Shown piece by piece: positions 12,001-22,600 of a stretch of DNA of 64,000 nucleotides (positions are counted from its first letter, which is position 1; each line of letters begins with the position of its first letter). Under the pieces are notes generated by a model that had not been told where the DNA came from, made no database searches, and saw nothing but the letters and a program-made list of their open reading frames with translations. The DNA is from Patiria pectinifera (lineage: Eukaryota; Echinodermata; Asteroidea; Valvatida; Asterinidae), in contig CM057147.1 in assembly GCA_029964075.1 (NCBI GenBank), positions 17,133,513 to 17,197,512 of the forward strand. Direction: 5' to 3'. The position numbers and the translations under genes are program-made.

Positions 12001-12270
12001 CTCCATGAACACCACATAAACTCTCAACATCGTTTTTGCCACAGGGATGTGGAGTCCAAAGTTCGCGACCTGCGCAAGTCCTGCATGACCCCAATAGACG
12101 AGTCGTCGACCCCGCCCACTGGCACCTCAAGACGTTCCTCACCGGCCACGCCCTCGACCACACCCGCGACCACACCCAGAATGGCTCAAGCGACACCCAC
12201 AAACAACTCATCACGGACAACTCCGGCCTCAATGACCTTCCCCAGCTTGCCCAATGTCTATGACATTTAA
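1..12270 (+). CDS. GOLGA3: Golgin subfamily A member 3 (golgin-160), 3' part, 11 exons
   Basis: Golgin-160 is a peripheral Golgi membrane coiled-coil protein involved in Golgi structure and cargo traffic. Exons, with every junction in phase: 1-264 (5' end outside the window), 408-1496, 2249-2342, 3274-3488, 4281-4424, 6177-6311, 6984-7100, 7761-7886, 9936-10129, 10917-11030 and 12045-12270 (TAA stop). Together they encode 905 residues. Almost all of it is Glu/Lys/Gln/Leu-rich heptad coiled coil, ending in a Ser/Thr/Pro-rich tail that finishes NVYDI. Recognition rests on collinear similarity to vertebrate golgin-160 as I remember it: IEAD..EAAF at the start, LGSDLAATQKELK, LERERGRL followed by LLEAALGRRE, and near the C-terminus KPLSALRGCLQSVKDQM then QQQMDEHT. 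Human golgin-160 is about 1,500 residues, so the N-terminal head and first coils are missing here. The second exon (1,089 bp) is exceptionally long; the others are 94-226 bp. All donors are GT except exon 6, which needs GC. Confidence 0.92.
265..2248 (+). repeat. GOLGA3 introns 1-2 with a dispersed repeat (copy 1)
   Basis: Intron 1 (265-407) is short and shows nothing special. Intron 2 (1497-2248) contains a repeat at about 1,890-2,160 that recurs at about 2,540-2,815 in the next intron. Shared landmarks are 'GTGTAATCAATTGCAAA', a hairpin built on CCAACGCTGGTC, 'CACACCAGG..CCA', 'TTACAGGATGC' and 'TTTCGTGATAATTT'. In this copy the central hairpin is imperfect (about 1,965-1,996). Confidence 0.6.
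2540..2815. repeat. Dispersed hairpin repeat (copy 2) with a perfect central palindrome
   Basis: This is a diverged second copy of the 1,890-2,160 repeat, in GOLGA3 intron 3. Its centre (2,627-2,660) is a perfect 34-bp palindrome: arms of AAA + CCAACGCTGGTCGG type meeting at CGGCCG. I do not recognise the family. The symmetrical core suggests a foldback or MITE-like element. Confidence 0.6.
2877..3125. mobile_element. MITE, 'TGTGATG' family, copy 1 (GOLGA3 intron 3)
   Basis: Terminal inverted repeats begin TGTGATGTGATCAAGCTAAA and run for about 35 bp (through GTCGTTYGTCG). The interior carries 'GAGCACAATCTCAGCATTA' and 'ATGCTGGTACCAT'. Three relatives lie at 5,748-6,059, 31,309-31,562 and 50,656-50,909. 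It has no coding capacity, so it would be non-autonomous. Confidence 0.8.
4831..5381. mobile_element. Inverted-repeat element in GOLGA3 intron 5
   Basis: The ends are imperfect inverted repeats: TTAAAGGGTTCATG on the left, and CATGGGCCCTTAA on the right. An internal pair 'GATGTCATTTCAGG' / 'CCTGAAATGACATC' forms a second stem. No coding sequence is visible. It looks like a MITE; the superfamily is uncertain. Confidence 0.5.
5506..5735. repeat. TTAACCCTAAC-ended repeat, short copy
   Basis: The ends read ATAACCCTAACCACC and GGATTGTTAGGTTAA. The interior shares 'ACTGGGAACCAT', 'AATTCCAACACCATATGG' and 'GATTCCAACA' with the larger element at 36,091-37,213 and its counterpart near 55,065. It lies directly upstream of the MITE at 5,748. 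Confidence 0.55.
5748..6059. mobile_element. MITE, 'TGTGATG' family, copy 2 (GOLGA3 intron 5)
   Basis: It has the same inverted ends as the 2,877 copy, here relatively inverted inside. It is flanked by TA on both sides, consistent with a TA target duplication (Tc1/mariner style), although the other copies do not show TA clearly. Confidence 0.75.
6177..6311 (+). CDS. GOLGA3: GOLGA3 exon 6 with a probable GC splice donor
   Basis: Acceptor ACAAATAG|TCGGAGGAG; 45 coiled-coil codons ending ..AEQIK. The only in-phase donor at the point where coiled-coil character stops is AAG|GCAAGG (6,312-6,317), a GC-AG intron. Reading on gives about 78 residues with no coiled-coil character before a stop. Joining to 6,984 (GGCAG|GCCTTGGAA) keeps phase 0 and restores heptads. 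The exon borders are confident; the GC donor is an inference. Confidence 0.8.
7887..9093. repeat. GOLGA3 intron 8, first part: TTAACCCTAACTCC-type repeat
   Basis: From about 8,494 to 8,945 lies a repeat that starts TTAACCCTAACTCCCTAGG. It contains several imperfect copies of 'CCTCAATCCTGCAAAATCCTCC', spaced 60-180 bp. Its outer sequence resembles the elements at 36,091 and 62,434. A short inverted pair (GGAACCATGCT 7,937 / AGCATGGTTCC 8,046) precedes it. I see no coding sequence. Confidence 0.45.
9094..9172 (-). mobile_element. tRNA-derived SINE head (or decayed tRNA)
   Basis: On the minus strand an A-box-like TGGTTGAGTGA is followed about 45 bp later by a B-box-like GGTTCAACTCC, then CCACCAGAATG and an A/T-rich run. 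The spacing and boxes are those of a polymerase III tRNA-type promoter. The folding is poor, so a SINE head is more likely than a functional tRNA. Confidence 0.6.
9635..9893 (-). mobile_element. tRNA-derived SINE in GOLGA3 intron 8
   Basis: On the minus strand: A box TGGCGCAGCGG, B box GGTTTGATTCC at correct spacing, and a ~170-bp body with 'GGGGGTTTTCCTCCCAG'. It ends in an (AATA)n-like tail (plus strand 9,630-9,657). This is a textbook tRNA-headed SINE. It sits just upstream of the exon 9 acceptor, antisense to the gene. Confidence 0.85.
10330..10610 (-). mobile_element. Second SINE-like element, GOLGA3 intron 9
   Basis: The minus strand begins GGTGGCCTGGGTGGCTTGTG, which is A-box-like, with a degenerate B-box region. 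The body has 'GGGTTTTTCTCCACGCC' and 'TTTTTCTCCCTCCGG', like the body of the SINE at 9,635. The polymerase III boxes are decayed, so the assignment is tentative. Confidence 0.45.
11618..11946. mobile_element. Foldback/MITE in the last GOLGA3 intron
   Basis: Two 35-bp arms at 11,618-11,652 (CACAATGCAGTGCGCCACC..) and 11,912-11,946 (..GCGCACTGCATTGTG) are inverted copies with a few mismatches, separated by about 260 bp. It ends about 100 bp before the last exon. Confidence 0.65.
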
Positions 12271-12553
12271 CCTTTGATCTCTGACATTATGTGAATCAAC
12301 TACCGCCAGTAAGTTTTATTTTTATACTTTTTTTAATATTATTTTCATTTTTTGGTTTCGTTTTTTTTAAGTTCAGATAACCAAGACGATGTGTACATGT
12401 ACTTCTACATGTAACACCAGAAGTCTGTTATTTTTTTGTTAACTGTAAAGGCAAATGTCATAGTTGCCCAGAATACTTGATCAAACTTTCACATATGAAT
12501 GATAGACTGTTTCCTCTGGAGCCATCTTGTAGGCACGGTGCTTTTGTTTCATT

Positions 12554-12563
12554 AATAAATAAA
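12554..12563 (+). promoter_or_regulatory. Candidate GOLGA3 polyadenylation signals
   Basis: Two overlapping AATAAA hexamers (12,554-12,559 and 12,558-12,563) lie about 285 bp after the stop codon, in T-rich sequence. No other strong candidate is closer. Whether one is used cannot be told from sequence. Confidence 0.5.
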
Positions 12564-13726
12564 AAAAATTTTAAAAAAAGGATTAGACTGACATGAAATT
12601 AAAAAAAAAAATTTCCATTTGAAAATGTTTGGGTATTAACAAGACATTTTTATTCAATTTTAGGTGAAAAAATTTTTAGACTAGCTTTTTTTTTTTTAGT
12701 TTTGTTACTTTTATAGTGTATTTCATACCAACATAGTTGTAGTCAGTTCAAGTTGCTTAATTTGCTGGAGTTAATGCATTTATCTTTTTTTTTTATTTCA
12801 TGAATTCTTCAACTATAGAATTAATTGCCTTGATTAGACGACATCAGATCATTGGGCATTAAGCGTAACCGTGCGTTATCTTGACCAGCGGCCATTTTGT
12901 GCCAATACATTGGTTTGCCGCACACAACAAGTCAAATAAGTGGTTGAGTCATTGTATTTATTTATTTTTTAAGAATTCTTTTAATTCTTAATTGATATCT
13001 GTAGCACCTGGGCTCTGGTTTGTAAGTTTAGTCTAAAATAATTACATAAAAACGAGTAGAAAATATAACAAACTCTGCTGCAGTAAAAGGGGAAAAAAGT
13101 ACAAATTTAAAATTTAAAAAATTTCATGCATGTTTGCATGAAATTAGTTATAAAATATATTTAAAAAATGTTACGAGTCTTCAATGGTGCTGGTACCTAT
13201 GAACTTAGATGAACATTACATTAGTCTGAAATCATATATATCCACCAAATACAGAATACAAACAAATCTGATATTTTTTTACGCGTTTCGTTTTGAGAAT
13301 GTATTTGCATTTCTTTAGCTTCTACAGTAGTTTCAGATCATTTCATTGGAATCCTGAAATATGTCTAGAAAAAAAGGCTTTTTCTTGGAATTGTATAAAA
13401 TACGAAATCTGTATATAGGAGCGAAATCTCTTCACTGTTGCCTGTTTTGATACCGTTATCTTCTGTCATGAAAAAAAAACCGTTCCAAATCAACTTATTT
13501 AGAGCCTTATAATCAACTTATTTAGAGCCTTATAAATTGAAACGTACGTTAAGAAATCTTTGTCGTAATAACAAGCTCATTTTGATGTCAGTAATTACGA
13601 ATAGAGTTGGATTAACTCGGTCCCTTACTTTAACCTGATTTAAAGTAAAAAAAAAAATAATAATCTTTTGTTCAAAATGTTGGAATCTTTAGGTTTTAGT
13701 TTGATCATGTTTGGTTCAGCAGTGTG
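12564..13726. other. AT-rich GOLGA3 3' flank
   Basis: Long A and T runs and no credible coding sequence. A 23-bp direct duplication (AATCAACTTATTTAGAGCCT..) lies at about 13,490-13,537. Part may be 3' UTR. Confidence 0.5.
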
Positions 13727-14322
13727 CTTAAAGGTAGAGTTGACTATTTGCAGCTATCCGAAAATAAGCGACCAAATTATTGTTAAAAAGTTTCCTTGGT
13801 TTAACGATAGTAATGGCACTAAACTTCCTGCGAAACTATTCCTTCTTGCATGCTGTCACTTTGAAGAAATCTATTGAAGGTCATTTCCAAAGATGTGTCA
13901 AGTGAGACATTTTTGGAAATTTCTGTTGTAGTTGGTTTGTAATTGGGCGAAATCCTAAATGGGTGTAAAGTGTCGACACGACGTGCAGTTGCTATGATCT
14001 GTCAGTTCAGTGTGTGACATCATGTGCTACAATCGGCTGAATAAGAATCATGTTCCGCATGCTGATTTTGGGACTGTGTTACCAGAGGGCGCTATTCTAA
14101 ATATGACTCTACGAGAGGGCGCTATTCTAAATACGACACGGCAACTTTTGGATCAGAAATCAAGATCCAGAATATTGTGTTTTCTCGAAAATATACAGCA
14201 TTCACGGAGCTAAAAAGCTCATCAAGTTACTTGTTAAGCCCCCGTCTTAAAATTTTGAGCACTTTTGTTGCTTCAAACGAAAAAAAAATGTACAAATGAC
14301 AAACGGTCCATTCTACCTCCAA
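13727..14322. mobile_element. MITE related to 61,521-61,990, containing the duplication boundary
   Basis: It starts AAAGGTAGAGTTGACTATTTGC and ends CAAATGACAAACGGTCC.., an imperfect inverted pair. The interior shares 'CAGCTATCCGAAAA', 'TATTGTTAAAAAGT..CTTGGTT', 'TTTTGGATCAGAAATCAAGA' and 'TTTTGTTGCTTCAAACGA' with the element at 61,521. A 28-bp direct duplication (GAGGGCGCTATTCTAAATA) lies inside. The homology between the two large blocks starts at 14,295, inside this element. Confidence 0.65.
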
Positions 14323-16660
14323 AAGGCACTCGAAGGGATGTAAATACATGCAAGTACACTGTTGAGTTCATCTCCATCATGTATTATAGTTACATGTACT
14401 TTAAGAGTCGTAATAAGATTCCAACAAGTAACAATTTTAAAAGCATTGGAATACCCATAAAGCTTCCCACCAAAAAAATATCTGAGAATGAGGGATAAGA
14501 ATGTCTTTGAGCTTTTTGCCCAAATATCACATTTTTGTTTTAAGAACAGGAACCAGTTTCTAAACCCAAAAACTGCTAAGCACACACCATTGTTTGTCTT
14601 GATAAAACTGTCACCTGTTACCACAAAATGAGCCTAAAGTCCGAAATTGCCATTTTGCAGTACAGTGGGACAAAGCCAAAATTTGAAGGGGTGGTCGATT
14701 TTTGGTTTTTAAGTAAACCATAATCTTTAAGTGCCGTTTGACCTTTCTCCATTTTGTTGTTGTTGTTCTGTCAAACATCTTTGAACCTATTTCATCCTGT
14801 CTATTATAAGTAGACTGTTCATTCACTGTAACACAACTGCAGGATTTGTCAATGCCATTTTCTCACAAATCCGTTTTACAACTTCAAGTAGGTTGGTGGT
14901 CTATATTTCCGTTACTGACCTCGGTACCCATTAATGATGTATACCACTGGAAAGCTCTTGATCTGCAGCATTAAGATATATAGATAAAAAAAATTCCTCC
15001 CGCGATTTTCCAAGATATCAGCATTATGTATCAAAATAGCAGCACCGCCCCTGTATTATGAGAATGGGGCTTACAAAGTGCTGCCATTAATATTTTGCGC
15101 ATGCGCAATCCATACTTTTGTGTGTTCTCAAAACGCAAAAAATCTCAGCGAAACGTTCCAAAGCCCCGGCCTCAATTTCCAAGACCTTGGAAAGTATCCC
15201 AAGGAGTGGCCAGACTGGACCTGGGTTGCTCTAGATACTTTTTTCTGGGATCTGCACCATTCTGGAACTTCAGTCTCAAACAGGTGTTCACTAATTCGCT
15301 CGTACCCCCCACCCTGCAAACAGGATGCTGGGATACTCTGGATGAGCTTCACAGAATCTTGTGAAGGAAGTGGCCTATGACCTATGTATAAAGCATCTGG
15401 CTGCAGCTGTTCAAGACCACAGTTAGACAGTGTGCGCAAATGCTATCCGAAAATTTCACAAAGAATTGCGCACATTCTATACCGGATGGGATTTCTGTTC
15501 CATTGCGGACCATGTGGACAAAATTTTGAGCATCGCATAATGCAATCCGACCGTTCGTGATTCGAAACGGAGCCTGAGCGAGTGACGGGAATTGTAAATT
15601 TACAACACAGATAAGTTTTACAGAATTTCCGTACATTATTACGCTTTTTCAACGAGAAAAAAAAAATCTCTAAACTGGAATAAAAGAGTAATGAATCAGT
15701 TTTAACGGCAGTTTCAAACCTTGCAGAGACATGACCTTGCAGAGTCATGACCTTGATGACGCACAGGTCACTGGTCACGCAAAATCCAACCAATCAGAGC
15801 GTGAATTCATCAGAGTATCCCAGCGTCCTGTTTGCAGGGCGGGGGGTACGAGCGAAGTGTTCACTAATTGATTCTAGCTCCCACCATGCTTACCTACAAG
15901 TCTGTAAATCACGTCTTCCAGCCAAGTACAAACGGTGAAGGGTTGGGCATTTAGTTGTGGTCATAATCTATGTATGTAGGATTATTTATAAGGTATTTAT
16001 TTAATTGAATGAAATAGCTTAATACTTATTTGAAAGCAATAATTATTTTTAAAATAAATATTTAAATTGCATGTAACTAGTAGGACCATTTATGTTAATC
16101 TAAAATTATTTTACGAGATCAATTGTAGTCAAATTATTAACATTCTTTAATTAATCTAAGTTCTCAATGCATGATAGAAGAGGTATACAGTGTCTTGCAT
16201 GTTTTGTCTTTAAATTTACTAAGTTAATTCTGGTCGTTAAACAAATTATGACAAAAGCTTTAGTCAATGCAAAACTAATTACATGTCGCCATAAGTGGGA
16301 GGGACTAAGAATTTGATTGGCTGTTGGGAACCTGTTGCCCCTCCCCTTATGCCATCATATGGCATGTTACATGTCTTAGTTAACTTTTCCTCTTTTTTTC
16401 TTCTTCAAATATACAGGGTACAAAGGTTGCAATTCTTAAAATGTATTTGATTTAATTATTGTCAGGTTTTAACACTGCTTCAAGTCTGCTGTATACAGTT
16501 GCTGTGTAATTTTGATGTGTCAAATTTTTGAAGGGAAACTCTACTGTTTTGATCGTAAACCACGTAGACAATATTGTAGAGTAATCCAATGTCCAAAGAG
16601 GCACAATGCTTCTGCTGTTGCACACAAAAGGCGTGTGTCTTGCACACAAGGGCATGTCTT
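14323..16660. other. Intergenic, shared with 41,037-43,367; contains a long inverted repeat
   Basis: No coding sequence. An inverted pair of about 60 bp lies at 15,285-15,344 and 15,808-15,868; shared core CGTACCCCCC.CCCTGCAAAC and GGGATACTCTG. The pair is also present in the second copy (about 42,001-42,065 and 42,515-42,585). The rest, especially 15,960-16,450, is AT-rich and almost unchanged between the copies. Confidence 0.6.
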
Positions 16661-16861
16661 GCCGGCGAGGTGCGCGCCTTTCCCACGAGGTGCGCGCCTT
16701 TCCCACGAGGTGTGCGCATTGCCCAAGAGGAGCGCGCCTTGCCCATGAGGTGTGCGTCTTGCCCACGAGGTGTGCACATTGCCCAAGAGGAGCGCGCCTT
16801 GCCCACGAGGTGTGCGCCTTTCCCACGAGGTGTGCGCCTTGCCCACGAGGTGTGCGCATTG
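16661..16861. repeat. 20-bp minisatellite, about 10 units
   Basis: The unit is GCCCACGAGGTGTGCGCCTT with variants (TTTCCC, ATTGCC, GAGGAGCGC). The counterpart at 43,368-43,422 has only about 3 units, so this is a VNTR. A hAT-like element abuts its right end in this copy only. Confidence 0.85.
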
Positions 16862-18518
16862 CAGAGTTGTAATGACTCGAGTCAATGACTCGACTCGAGT
16901 CCGACTCGAGTCACATTTTTTGGCGACTCGACTCGACTCGAGTCCCGACGGGTAAATGACTCGACTCGACTCGAGTCACTGCGAGCAAATGACTCGACTC
17001 GACTCGAGTCCCTCTTCAGAATGACTCGACTCGACTCGAGGAAGGCTAATAAGACTCGAGTCCCAAAATAAAAGCAAAACTTACTTGCGAAAATATTTGC
17101 AATGACTTACGCTGCGCCGTTCGCGTTGCCAGTTTTTGTTCACGTCACGTTAATGTTCGCGAATAATAAGGGAATAAATGTGTGCTCCGGAGGTTTTTAT
17201 CACTCTGTTTAATACCACTTAGAGTCTGGGTGCTGATAATTACCCGAGCCGGAGGCGAGGGTAATTATCAGCACCCAGACTCTAAGTGGTATTAAACAGA
17301 GTGATAAATACCGACCGAGCACACATTTATTCCCATTCATAAATACCTTTTCGGTAAAAAAAGATCAAACAATTCATTCAAAAATCCTGATTTTGTTCAG
17401 CAAGTTCACTTCATGCTTTTTGAAACATCCCTCTAGCAAAATAATGGAATTTTCAGCTGGCGAGTAAGATGTAAACAACCCTTTTATGGAGATTGACGCG
17501 CGCGTAGCATGTTCTGCGCGACATGGACGCGATGTCGCGCAGAACGCACCTGGGGCGTTGCGTTTTGAATTTAGAACTATAAAATTCTGACTCGCTGGTA
17601 GTGTTGCGCATGCCTACGTGAGGACTGTGATCGTTCAACCAATAAAACGGTAAGAGGCACTGGATTTTTAGGAGTCCACATTTTATGTGACACTGGAAAA
17701 GTGTTTAAGACTGGTCTTAAACACTTTTCCATGTCTATCCATGTCTTTATCATCCGTTTAATACCGGCCACGTGACGGGCTCTCGACCAATAGGAATGCG
17801 TAAACTGTCTTAGGTATTTATGAATGTACGTTTATATACAGCGGCCGTCTGTTTCCTTCCTCCATAATGAAACAACAAACATACACCGTGTCGCGGACTC
17901 CCACCTTGTGGTTCTATAGCATGTAATGCTAAACCCGGAACCAGACTTAAAACGCATTTCTCAATCCGTGGTTTCATCATTGGTTTCGGGCGATTTTGAA
18001 GTTCTTGGTGGAACGCTGGCTAAATTCATGTCCCGATTTCACACAAAAAAATGGATACGGACGGGCCCACCTTTAAATAATCAGAAACAGTTTTGTATAA
18101 TGCAATTAGGTTTTAACGTTGTCAGCGATCAGCAAACAACAAAATCTAGACCCGAAGCCAAACCAGTTATAAGACCGAAGTTTCACATCTTCTTATCTGT
18201 GACGTGGCTGGCATTGGAAACTGTTGGTTGGGTACCATACAGCATACTTTATGTCTTTGGATTTCCGTAATAGACTGGTGCCTTGTATTCTTTCTCTCTT
18301 GTGTTTGTTGCTTTTTATTGTAATTTAGTGTTCAAATATTTGTGACTCGAATTGACTCGAGCTAAATACTTGACTCGACTCGACTCGACTCGACCACACT
18401 CTGTGACTCGACTCGACTCGACCTTGTTGACCTAATGACTCGACTCGACTCGAGTCACTTCTTTAAAATGACTCGACTCGACTCGAGTCACAAAAATCAG
18501 TGACTCGTTACAACTCTG
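16862..18518. mobile_element. hAT-like DNA transposon, non-autonomous, with hairpin-rich interior
   Basis: The ends are inverted repeats: CAGAGTTGTAATGACTCG on the left, and CGTTACAACTCTG on the right. Both ends continue into dense subterminal arrays of GACTCGACTCGAGTC (16,872-17,060 and 18,343-18,495). CAG.. ends and subterminal repeats are typical of hAT elements. The flanking octamers (GCGCATTG / AGGACATT) do not match, so no 8-bp target duplication is seen. Inside are a ~78-bp-arm hairpin (17,168-17,335), a 14-bp-arm hairpin on GTTCTGCGCGACAT (17,510-17,544) and a palindrome on GGAAAAGTGTTTAAGAC (17,697-17,733). A 114-codon open frame at 17,926-18,270 matches nothing I recognise. Absent from the second copy. 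Confidence 0.7.
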
Positions 18519-19647
18519 AGGACATTTCATTTCAATGCAATGTGTTTATCTTGAGTTTCTGTGATTACAATAACTTTGTTTACCTCGCGAACGGACAGAA
18601 GTCGGCGCGCGGTGAGCAGTGTTTGTGTAGCGCGCCCTCTTTTGGAAAGAATTGATGCATGACGATAAAATACGGAGTGCCCGGATTATCACTGCAATTT
18701 CTTTAAATTATATTACATTCATTGTTTCACGGTTTCTGTCAATTTCCACGATTCTCGTGTCAAATATCATGGTAAAATATTGGACGAAATTTCCTTTCAA
18801 TGCAATGTGTTTATCTTGAGTTATCGTCACTAATTAGCCGCGCATCTGTCCACGAAGGGAATAGGATACGTCCCAGCCAACAGTGGTGGCGCTACCCCCT
18901 GCCCCCTCCCCCTGCCCCCTCCCCCACCCCCATCCCCACCCATTCGTCTCACTGTCTGTGGCATCATTACATTTCTTGACGGTTAGGCGGCATTGTGATA
19001 TCTGCCCCATCTCTTAACATGGTCCAACTGATGACACTGTTAATCATACACATGCAATTATTTTATATCCACAATACAGATTTCATCCACACAAGACCAT
19101 TGCTGATGTAAATTCTTGCACCACAGCGGAAAATTGTGTGGTTTCTCAAGCAATGAAATTAAGAAGCTTACAAAAATTATGGTCTAGGATATAAAGAGTG
19201 ACATGACTTTATTTGCTTCCACACTCAACGACATCAAGTACAATTTGGTTTTGAGTGAGTGAATCATGTTTCTCCAAAAGGAAATGAAATAAGAGTTTGA
19301 TTCATTTCAAAACTAGATCACATGGGACACAGGAAGGTTTAGTACAGTTGTACCACACAATCACCATAAGGTATACAATTTACGGCATGTTGGACTGGAT
19401 TCATATAGCAAAATGCAGGTCATGAATTAAAAACCAAGTAAGTGATGCCGGCCGGCTATTATGCCCGACACACGTAATTTTCAGCCAAATAACTTCAGGT
19501 TATCAAGCCAGAGAGATAGCTCCATATTCAGTTCACTTCGATCTATTTCAAGACGCTGCATCGCACAAGATTTCTGCCTCTACAAAATGCCTCTATCATA
19601 TCACAGAGACCATATTACAGCAGAAAGCAGCAGAGACCGCGCAAATT
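18519..19647. other. Unrecognised intergenic block present only in copy 1
   Basis: No gene seen. Two similar stretches (CATTTC..TTTCAATGCAATGTGTTTATCTTGAGTT) occur near 18,523 and 18,785. A C-rich run lies at 18,895-18,945. The corresponding interval right of the gap (43,423-44,703) is unrelated. Confidence 0.4.
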
Positions 19648-22600
19648 GCATGATTTTGAAGATTTGGGCAAAAATCATCAATTTTGGAGAAAAAAAGTGA
19701 ATTTCATTTTTTTGGCCAATATTGAAAAAAATGCTAGGGGTTAGCCTTACATTTTTAGTCAAAATCGGCCAAAAATTGACTTTTCTCAAAACAAGGCAGA
19801 GTTCATCTGGATACAAGAGGAACACCAATCAATACTCTAACACACTCATAATTTTGAAGATTTGGGCAAAACTCCTCAATTTTTGGAGAAAACCAAGTAA
19901 TTTTTCAATTAATTTTTCGACAGAATTTTCCCTTTAATGGCACATCTGTTCAGCAATCCATTTGGAATGCGTTCAAGGGCCCTGAAGGCATCTTTCTAGC
20001 AACTTTCAAGAAATTTCATTTTTGGCCAAAATTGAAAAAAATGCAAGGTGTTAGCCTTACATTTTTAGTCAAAATCGGCCAAAAATTGACTTTTCTCAAA
20101 ACAAGGCAGAAACTTATCTGGATGCAAGAGGAACATCAATCAATACTCTTACACACACAATTTGGAAGATTTGGGCAAAAATCGTCAATTTTTGGAGAAA
20201 ACAATGTATTTTTTTTGCGATTTGTCCTTTATTTTTCGACAGAATTTCCCCTGTAACAGCACATCCGTCCAGCAATCGATTTGAAATGCGTTCTAGGGCC
20301 CTTAAGGCATCTTTCTAGCAACTTTCAAGAAATTTCAGTTTTTGGCCAATATTGAAAAAAATGCAAGGGGTTAGGCCAAAAAAAAAAGTCTCCGGTTTCT
20401 GGTATGGAGCTTGCCCCAAAAGTAGTGCGGCGACGCGGCTTTTTTTTTTTTACCTGTTTTTTTTTTTTTGCTTCAAATGTCGGCTGATGACTGCAAATGG
20501 TGCCCGACTAAACTTAGTGCAAATATATGGGAGTCCAGAGAGGCCACATCAATCTTATTCTCGATCATAACCCCGTCTAAAAACACGTTAAAATTGTGCA
20601 GCAGCAGAATTCCAGTCAAACCAGTGAGTTTGGCGGTTTTGAAACATCATCTTGTATTGAAAAAAAAACTTTTTCATTTTGCCGACGCGCATGGCTATGG
20701 CGACGCGCGCGCATACCAGAAACCGGAGACTTTTTTTTTTTTGGCCTTGGCCTTACATTTTTAGTCAAAATCGGCAAAAAAAAATGACTTTTCTCAAAAC
20801 AAGGCAGAAACTTATCTGGATGCAAGAGGAACATCAATCAATACTCTTACACACACAATTTTGAAGATTTGGGCAAAAATCGTCAATTTTTGGAGAAAAA
20901 AGGTAATTTATTAGCGATTTTTCCTTAATTTTTCGACAGAATTTTCCCTTTAACAGCACCCCCGTCCAGCAATCGATTTGAAATGCGTTCAAGGGCCCTT
21001 AAGGCATCTTTCTAGCAACTTTCAAGAAATTTCATTTTTTGGCCAATATTGAAAAAAATCAAAAGGGTTAGCCTTACATTTTTAATCAAAATCGGCCAAA
21101 AATTGACTTTTCTCAAAACAAGGCAGAAATTCATCTGGATGCAAGAGGAACATCAATCAATACTCCAACACTCATAATTTTGAAGATTTGGGCAAAAATC
21201 GTCAATTTTAGGAGAAAAAAAATTTTCTTTCTGGGACTTTTCCTTAAACAGTGTCTTGTGTCGCGACATGGAGAACAACTTGGCGATGGGCTGCAGTGGC
21301 AGTCCAAACAGAACTTTTGCCTCACTTTTGCACAGGAACGATAGTCCACGTCTACACGCTGTCTCAAAAATTAATTGGAGCATTGAATTGAATTGTGGCC
21401 AGATTATTGGTCATGATGAGAAGACAAACTAGACCGAAGATTTTGCCGAAATAGTGTTTTTCTCTCTCTAAACAGTGTCTTGTGTCGCGACAAGTAGCAA
21501 AACTTGGCGATGGGCTGCAGTGGCAGTCCTAACAGATCATTTGCCTCAATTTTGCACAGGAACGATAGTGCACGACGACACGCTATCTCAAAAATTAATT
21601 GGAGCATTGAATTGAATTGTGGCCAGATGATTGGTCATGAAAAGAAGACAAACTAGACAGAAGATTTAAACGAAGTATTGTTTTTCTCTCTCAAACAGTG
21701 TCTTGTGTCGCAACACGTAGACAAACTTGGCGATGGGCTGCAGTGGCAGTCCAAACAGAACTTTTGCCTCACTTTTGCACAGGAACGATAGTCCACGTCT
21801 ACACGCTATCTCAAAAATTAATTGGAGCATTGAATTGAATTGTGGCCAGATGATTGGTCATGATAAGAAGACAAACTAGACCGAAGATTTTGCCGAAATA
21901 GTGTTTTTCTCTCCCTAAACAGTGTCTTGTGTCGCGACAAGTAGCAAAACTTGGCGATGGGTTGCAGTGGCAGTCCTAACAGATCATTTGCCTCAATTTT
22001 GCACAGGAACGAAAGTGCACGACGACACGCTATCTCAAAAATTAATTGGAGCATTGAATTGAATTGTGGCCAGATGATAGGTCATAAAAAGAAGACAAAG
22101 TAGACAGAAGATTTAAACGAAATATTGGTTTTCTCTCCCTAAACAGTGTCTTGATTCGCAACAAAAATGTGTCGAAACCAAAATTGAAAAAAATGCAAGG
22201 GGTTAGCATTACATTTTTAGTCAAAATCGGCCAAAAATTGACTTTTCTCAAAACAAGGCAGAAATTCATCTGGATGCGAGAGGATCATCAATCAATACTG
22301 TAACACACATTATTTTGAAGATTTGGGCAAAAATCGTCAATTTTTGGAGAAAAAAAAAATCCTTAATTTTCCGACAGAATTTCCCCTTTAATAGCACATC
22401 TGTCCAAGAATCGATTTGAAATGCGTTCTAGGGCCCTTAAGGCATCTTTCTAGCAACTTGCAAGAAATTTCATTTTTTGGCCAAAATTCAAAAAAAATGC
22501 AAGGGGTTAGCCTTACATTTTTAGTCAAAATCGGCCAAAAATTGACTTTTCTCAAAACAAGGCAGAAATTCATCTTGATGAAAGATGGCACATCTGTCCA

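Noticed and set aside
17926-18270. 114-codon frame inside the hAT-like element as a transposase
   Set aside because: No hAT dimerisation motif, zinc finger or catalytic pattern seen; too short. Probably chance.
21818-22054. Recurrent 67-78 codon minus-strand frame in satellite family B as a small gene
   Set aside because: Occurs in many tandem units, overlaps the repeat fully, lacks splice or promoter context and is broken in other units.
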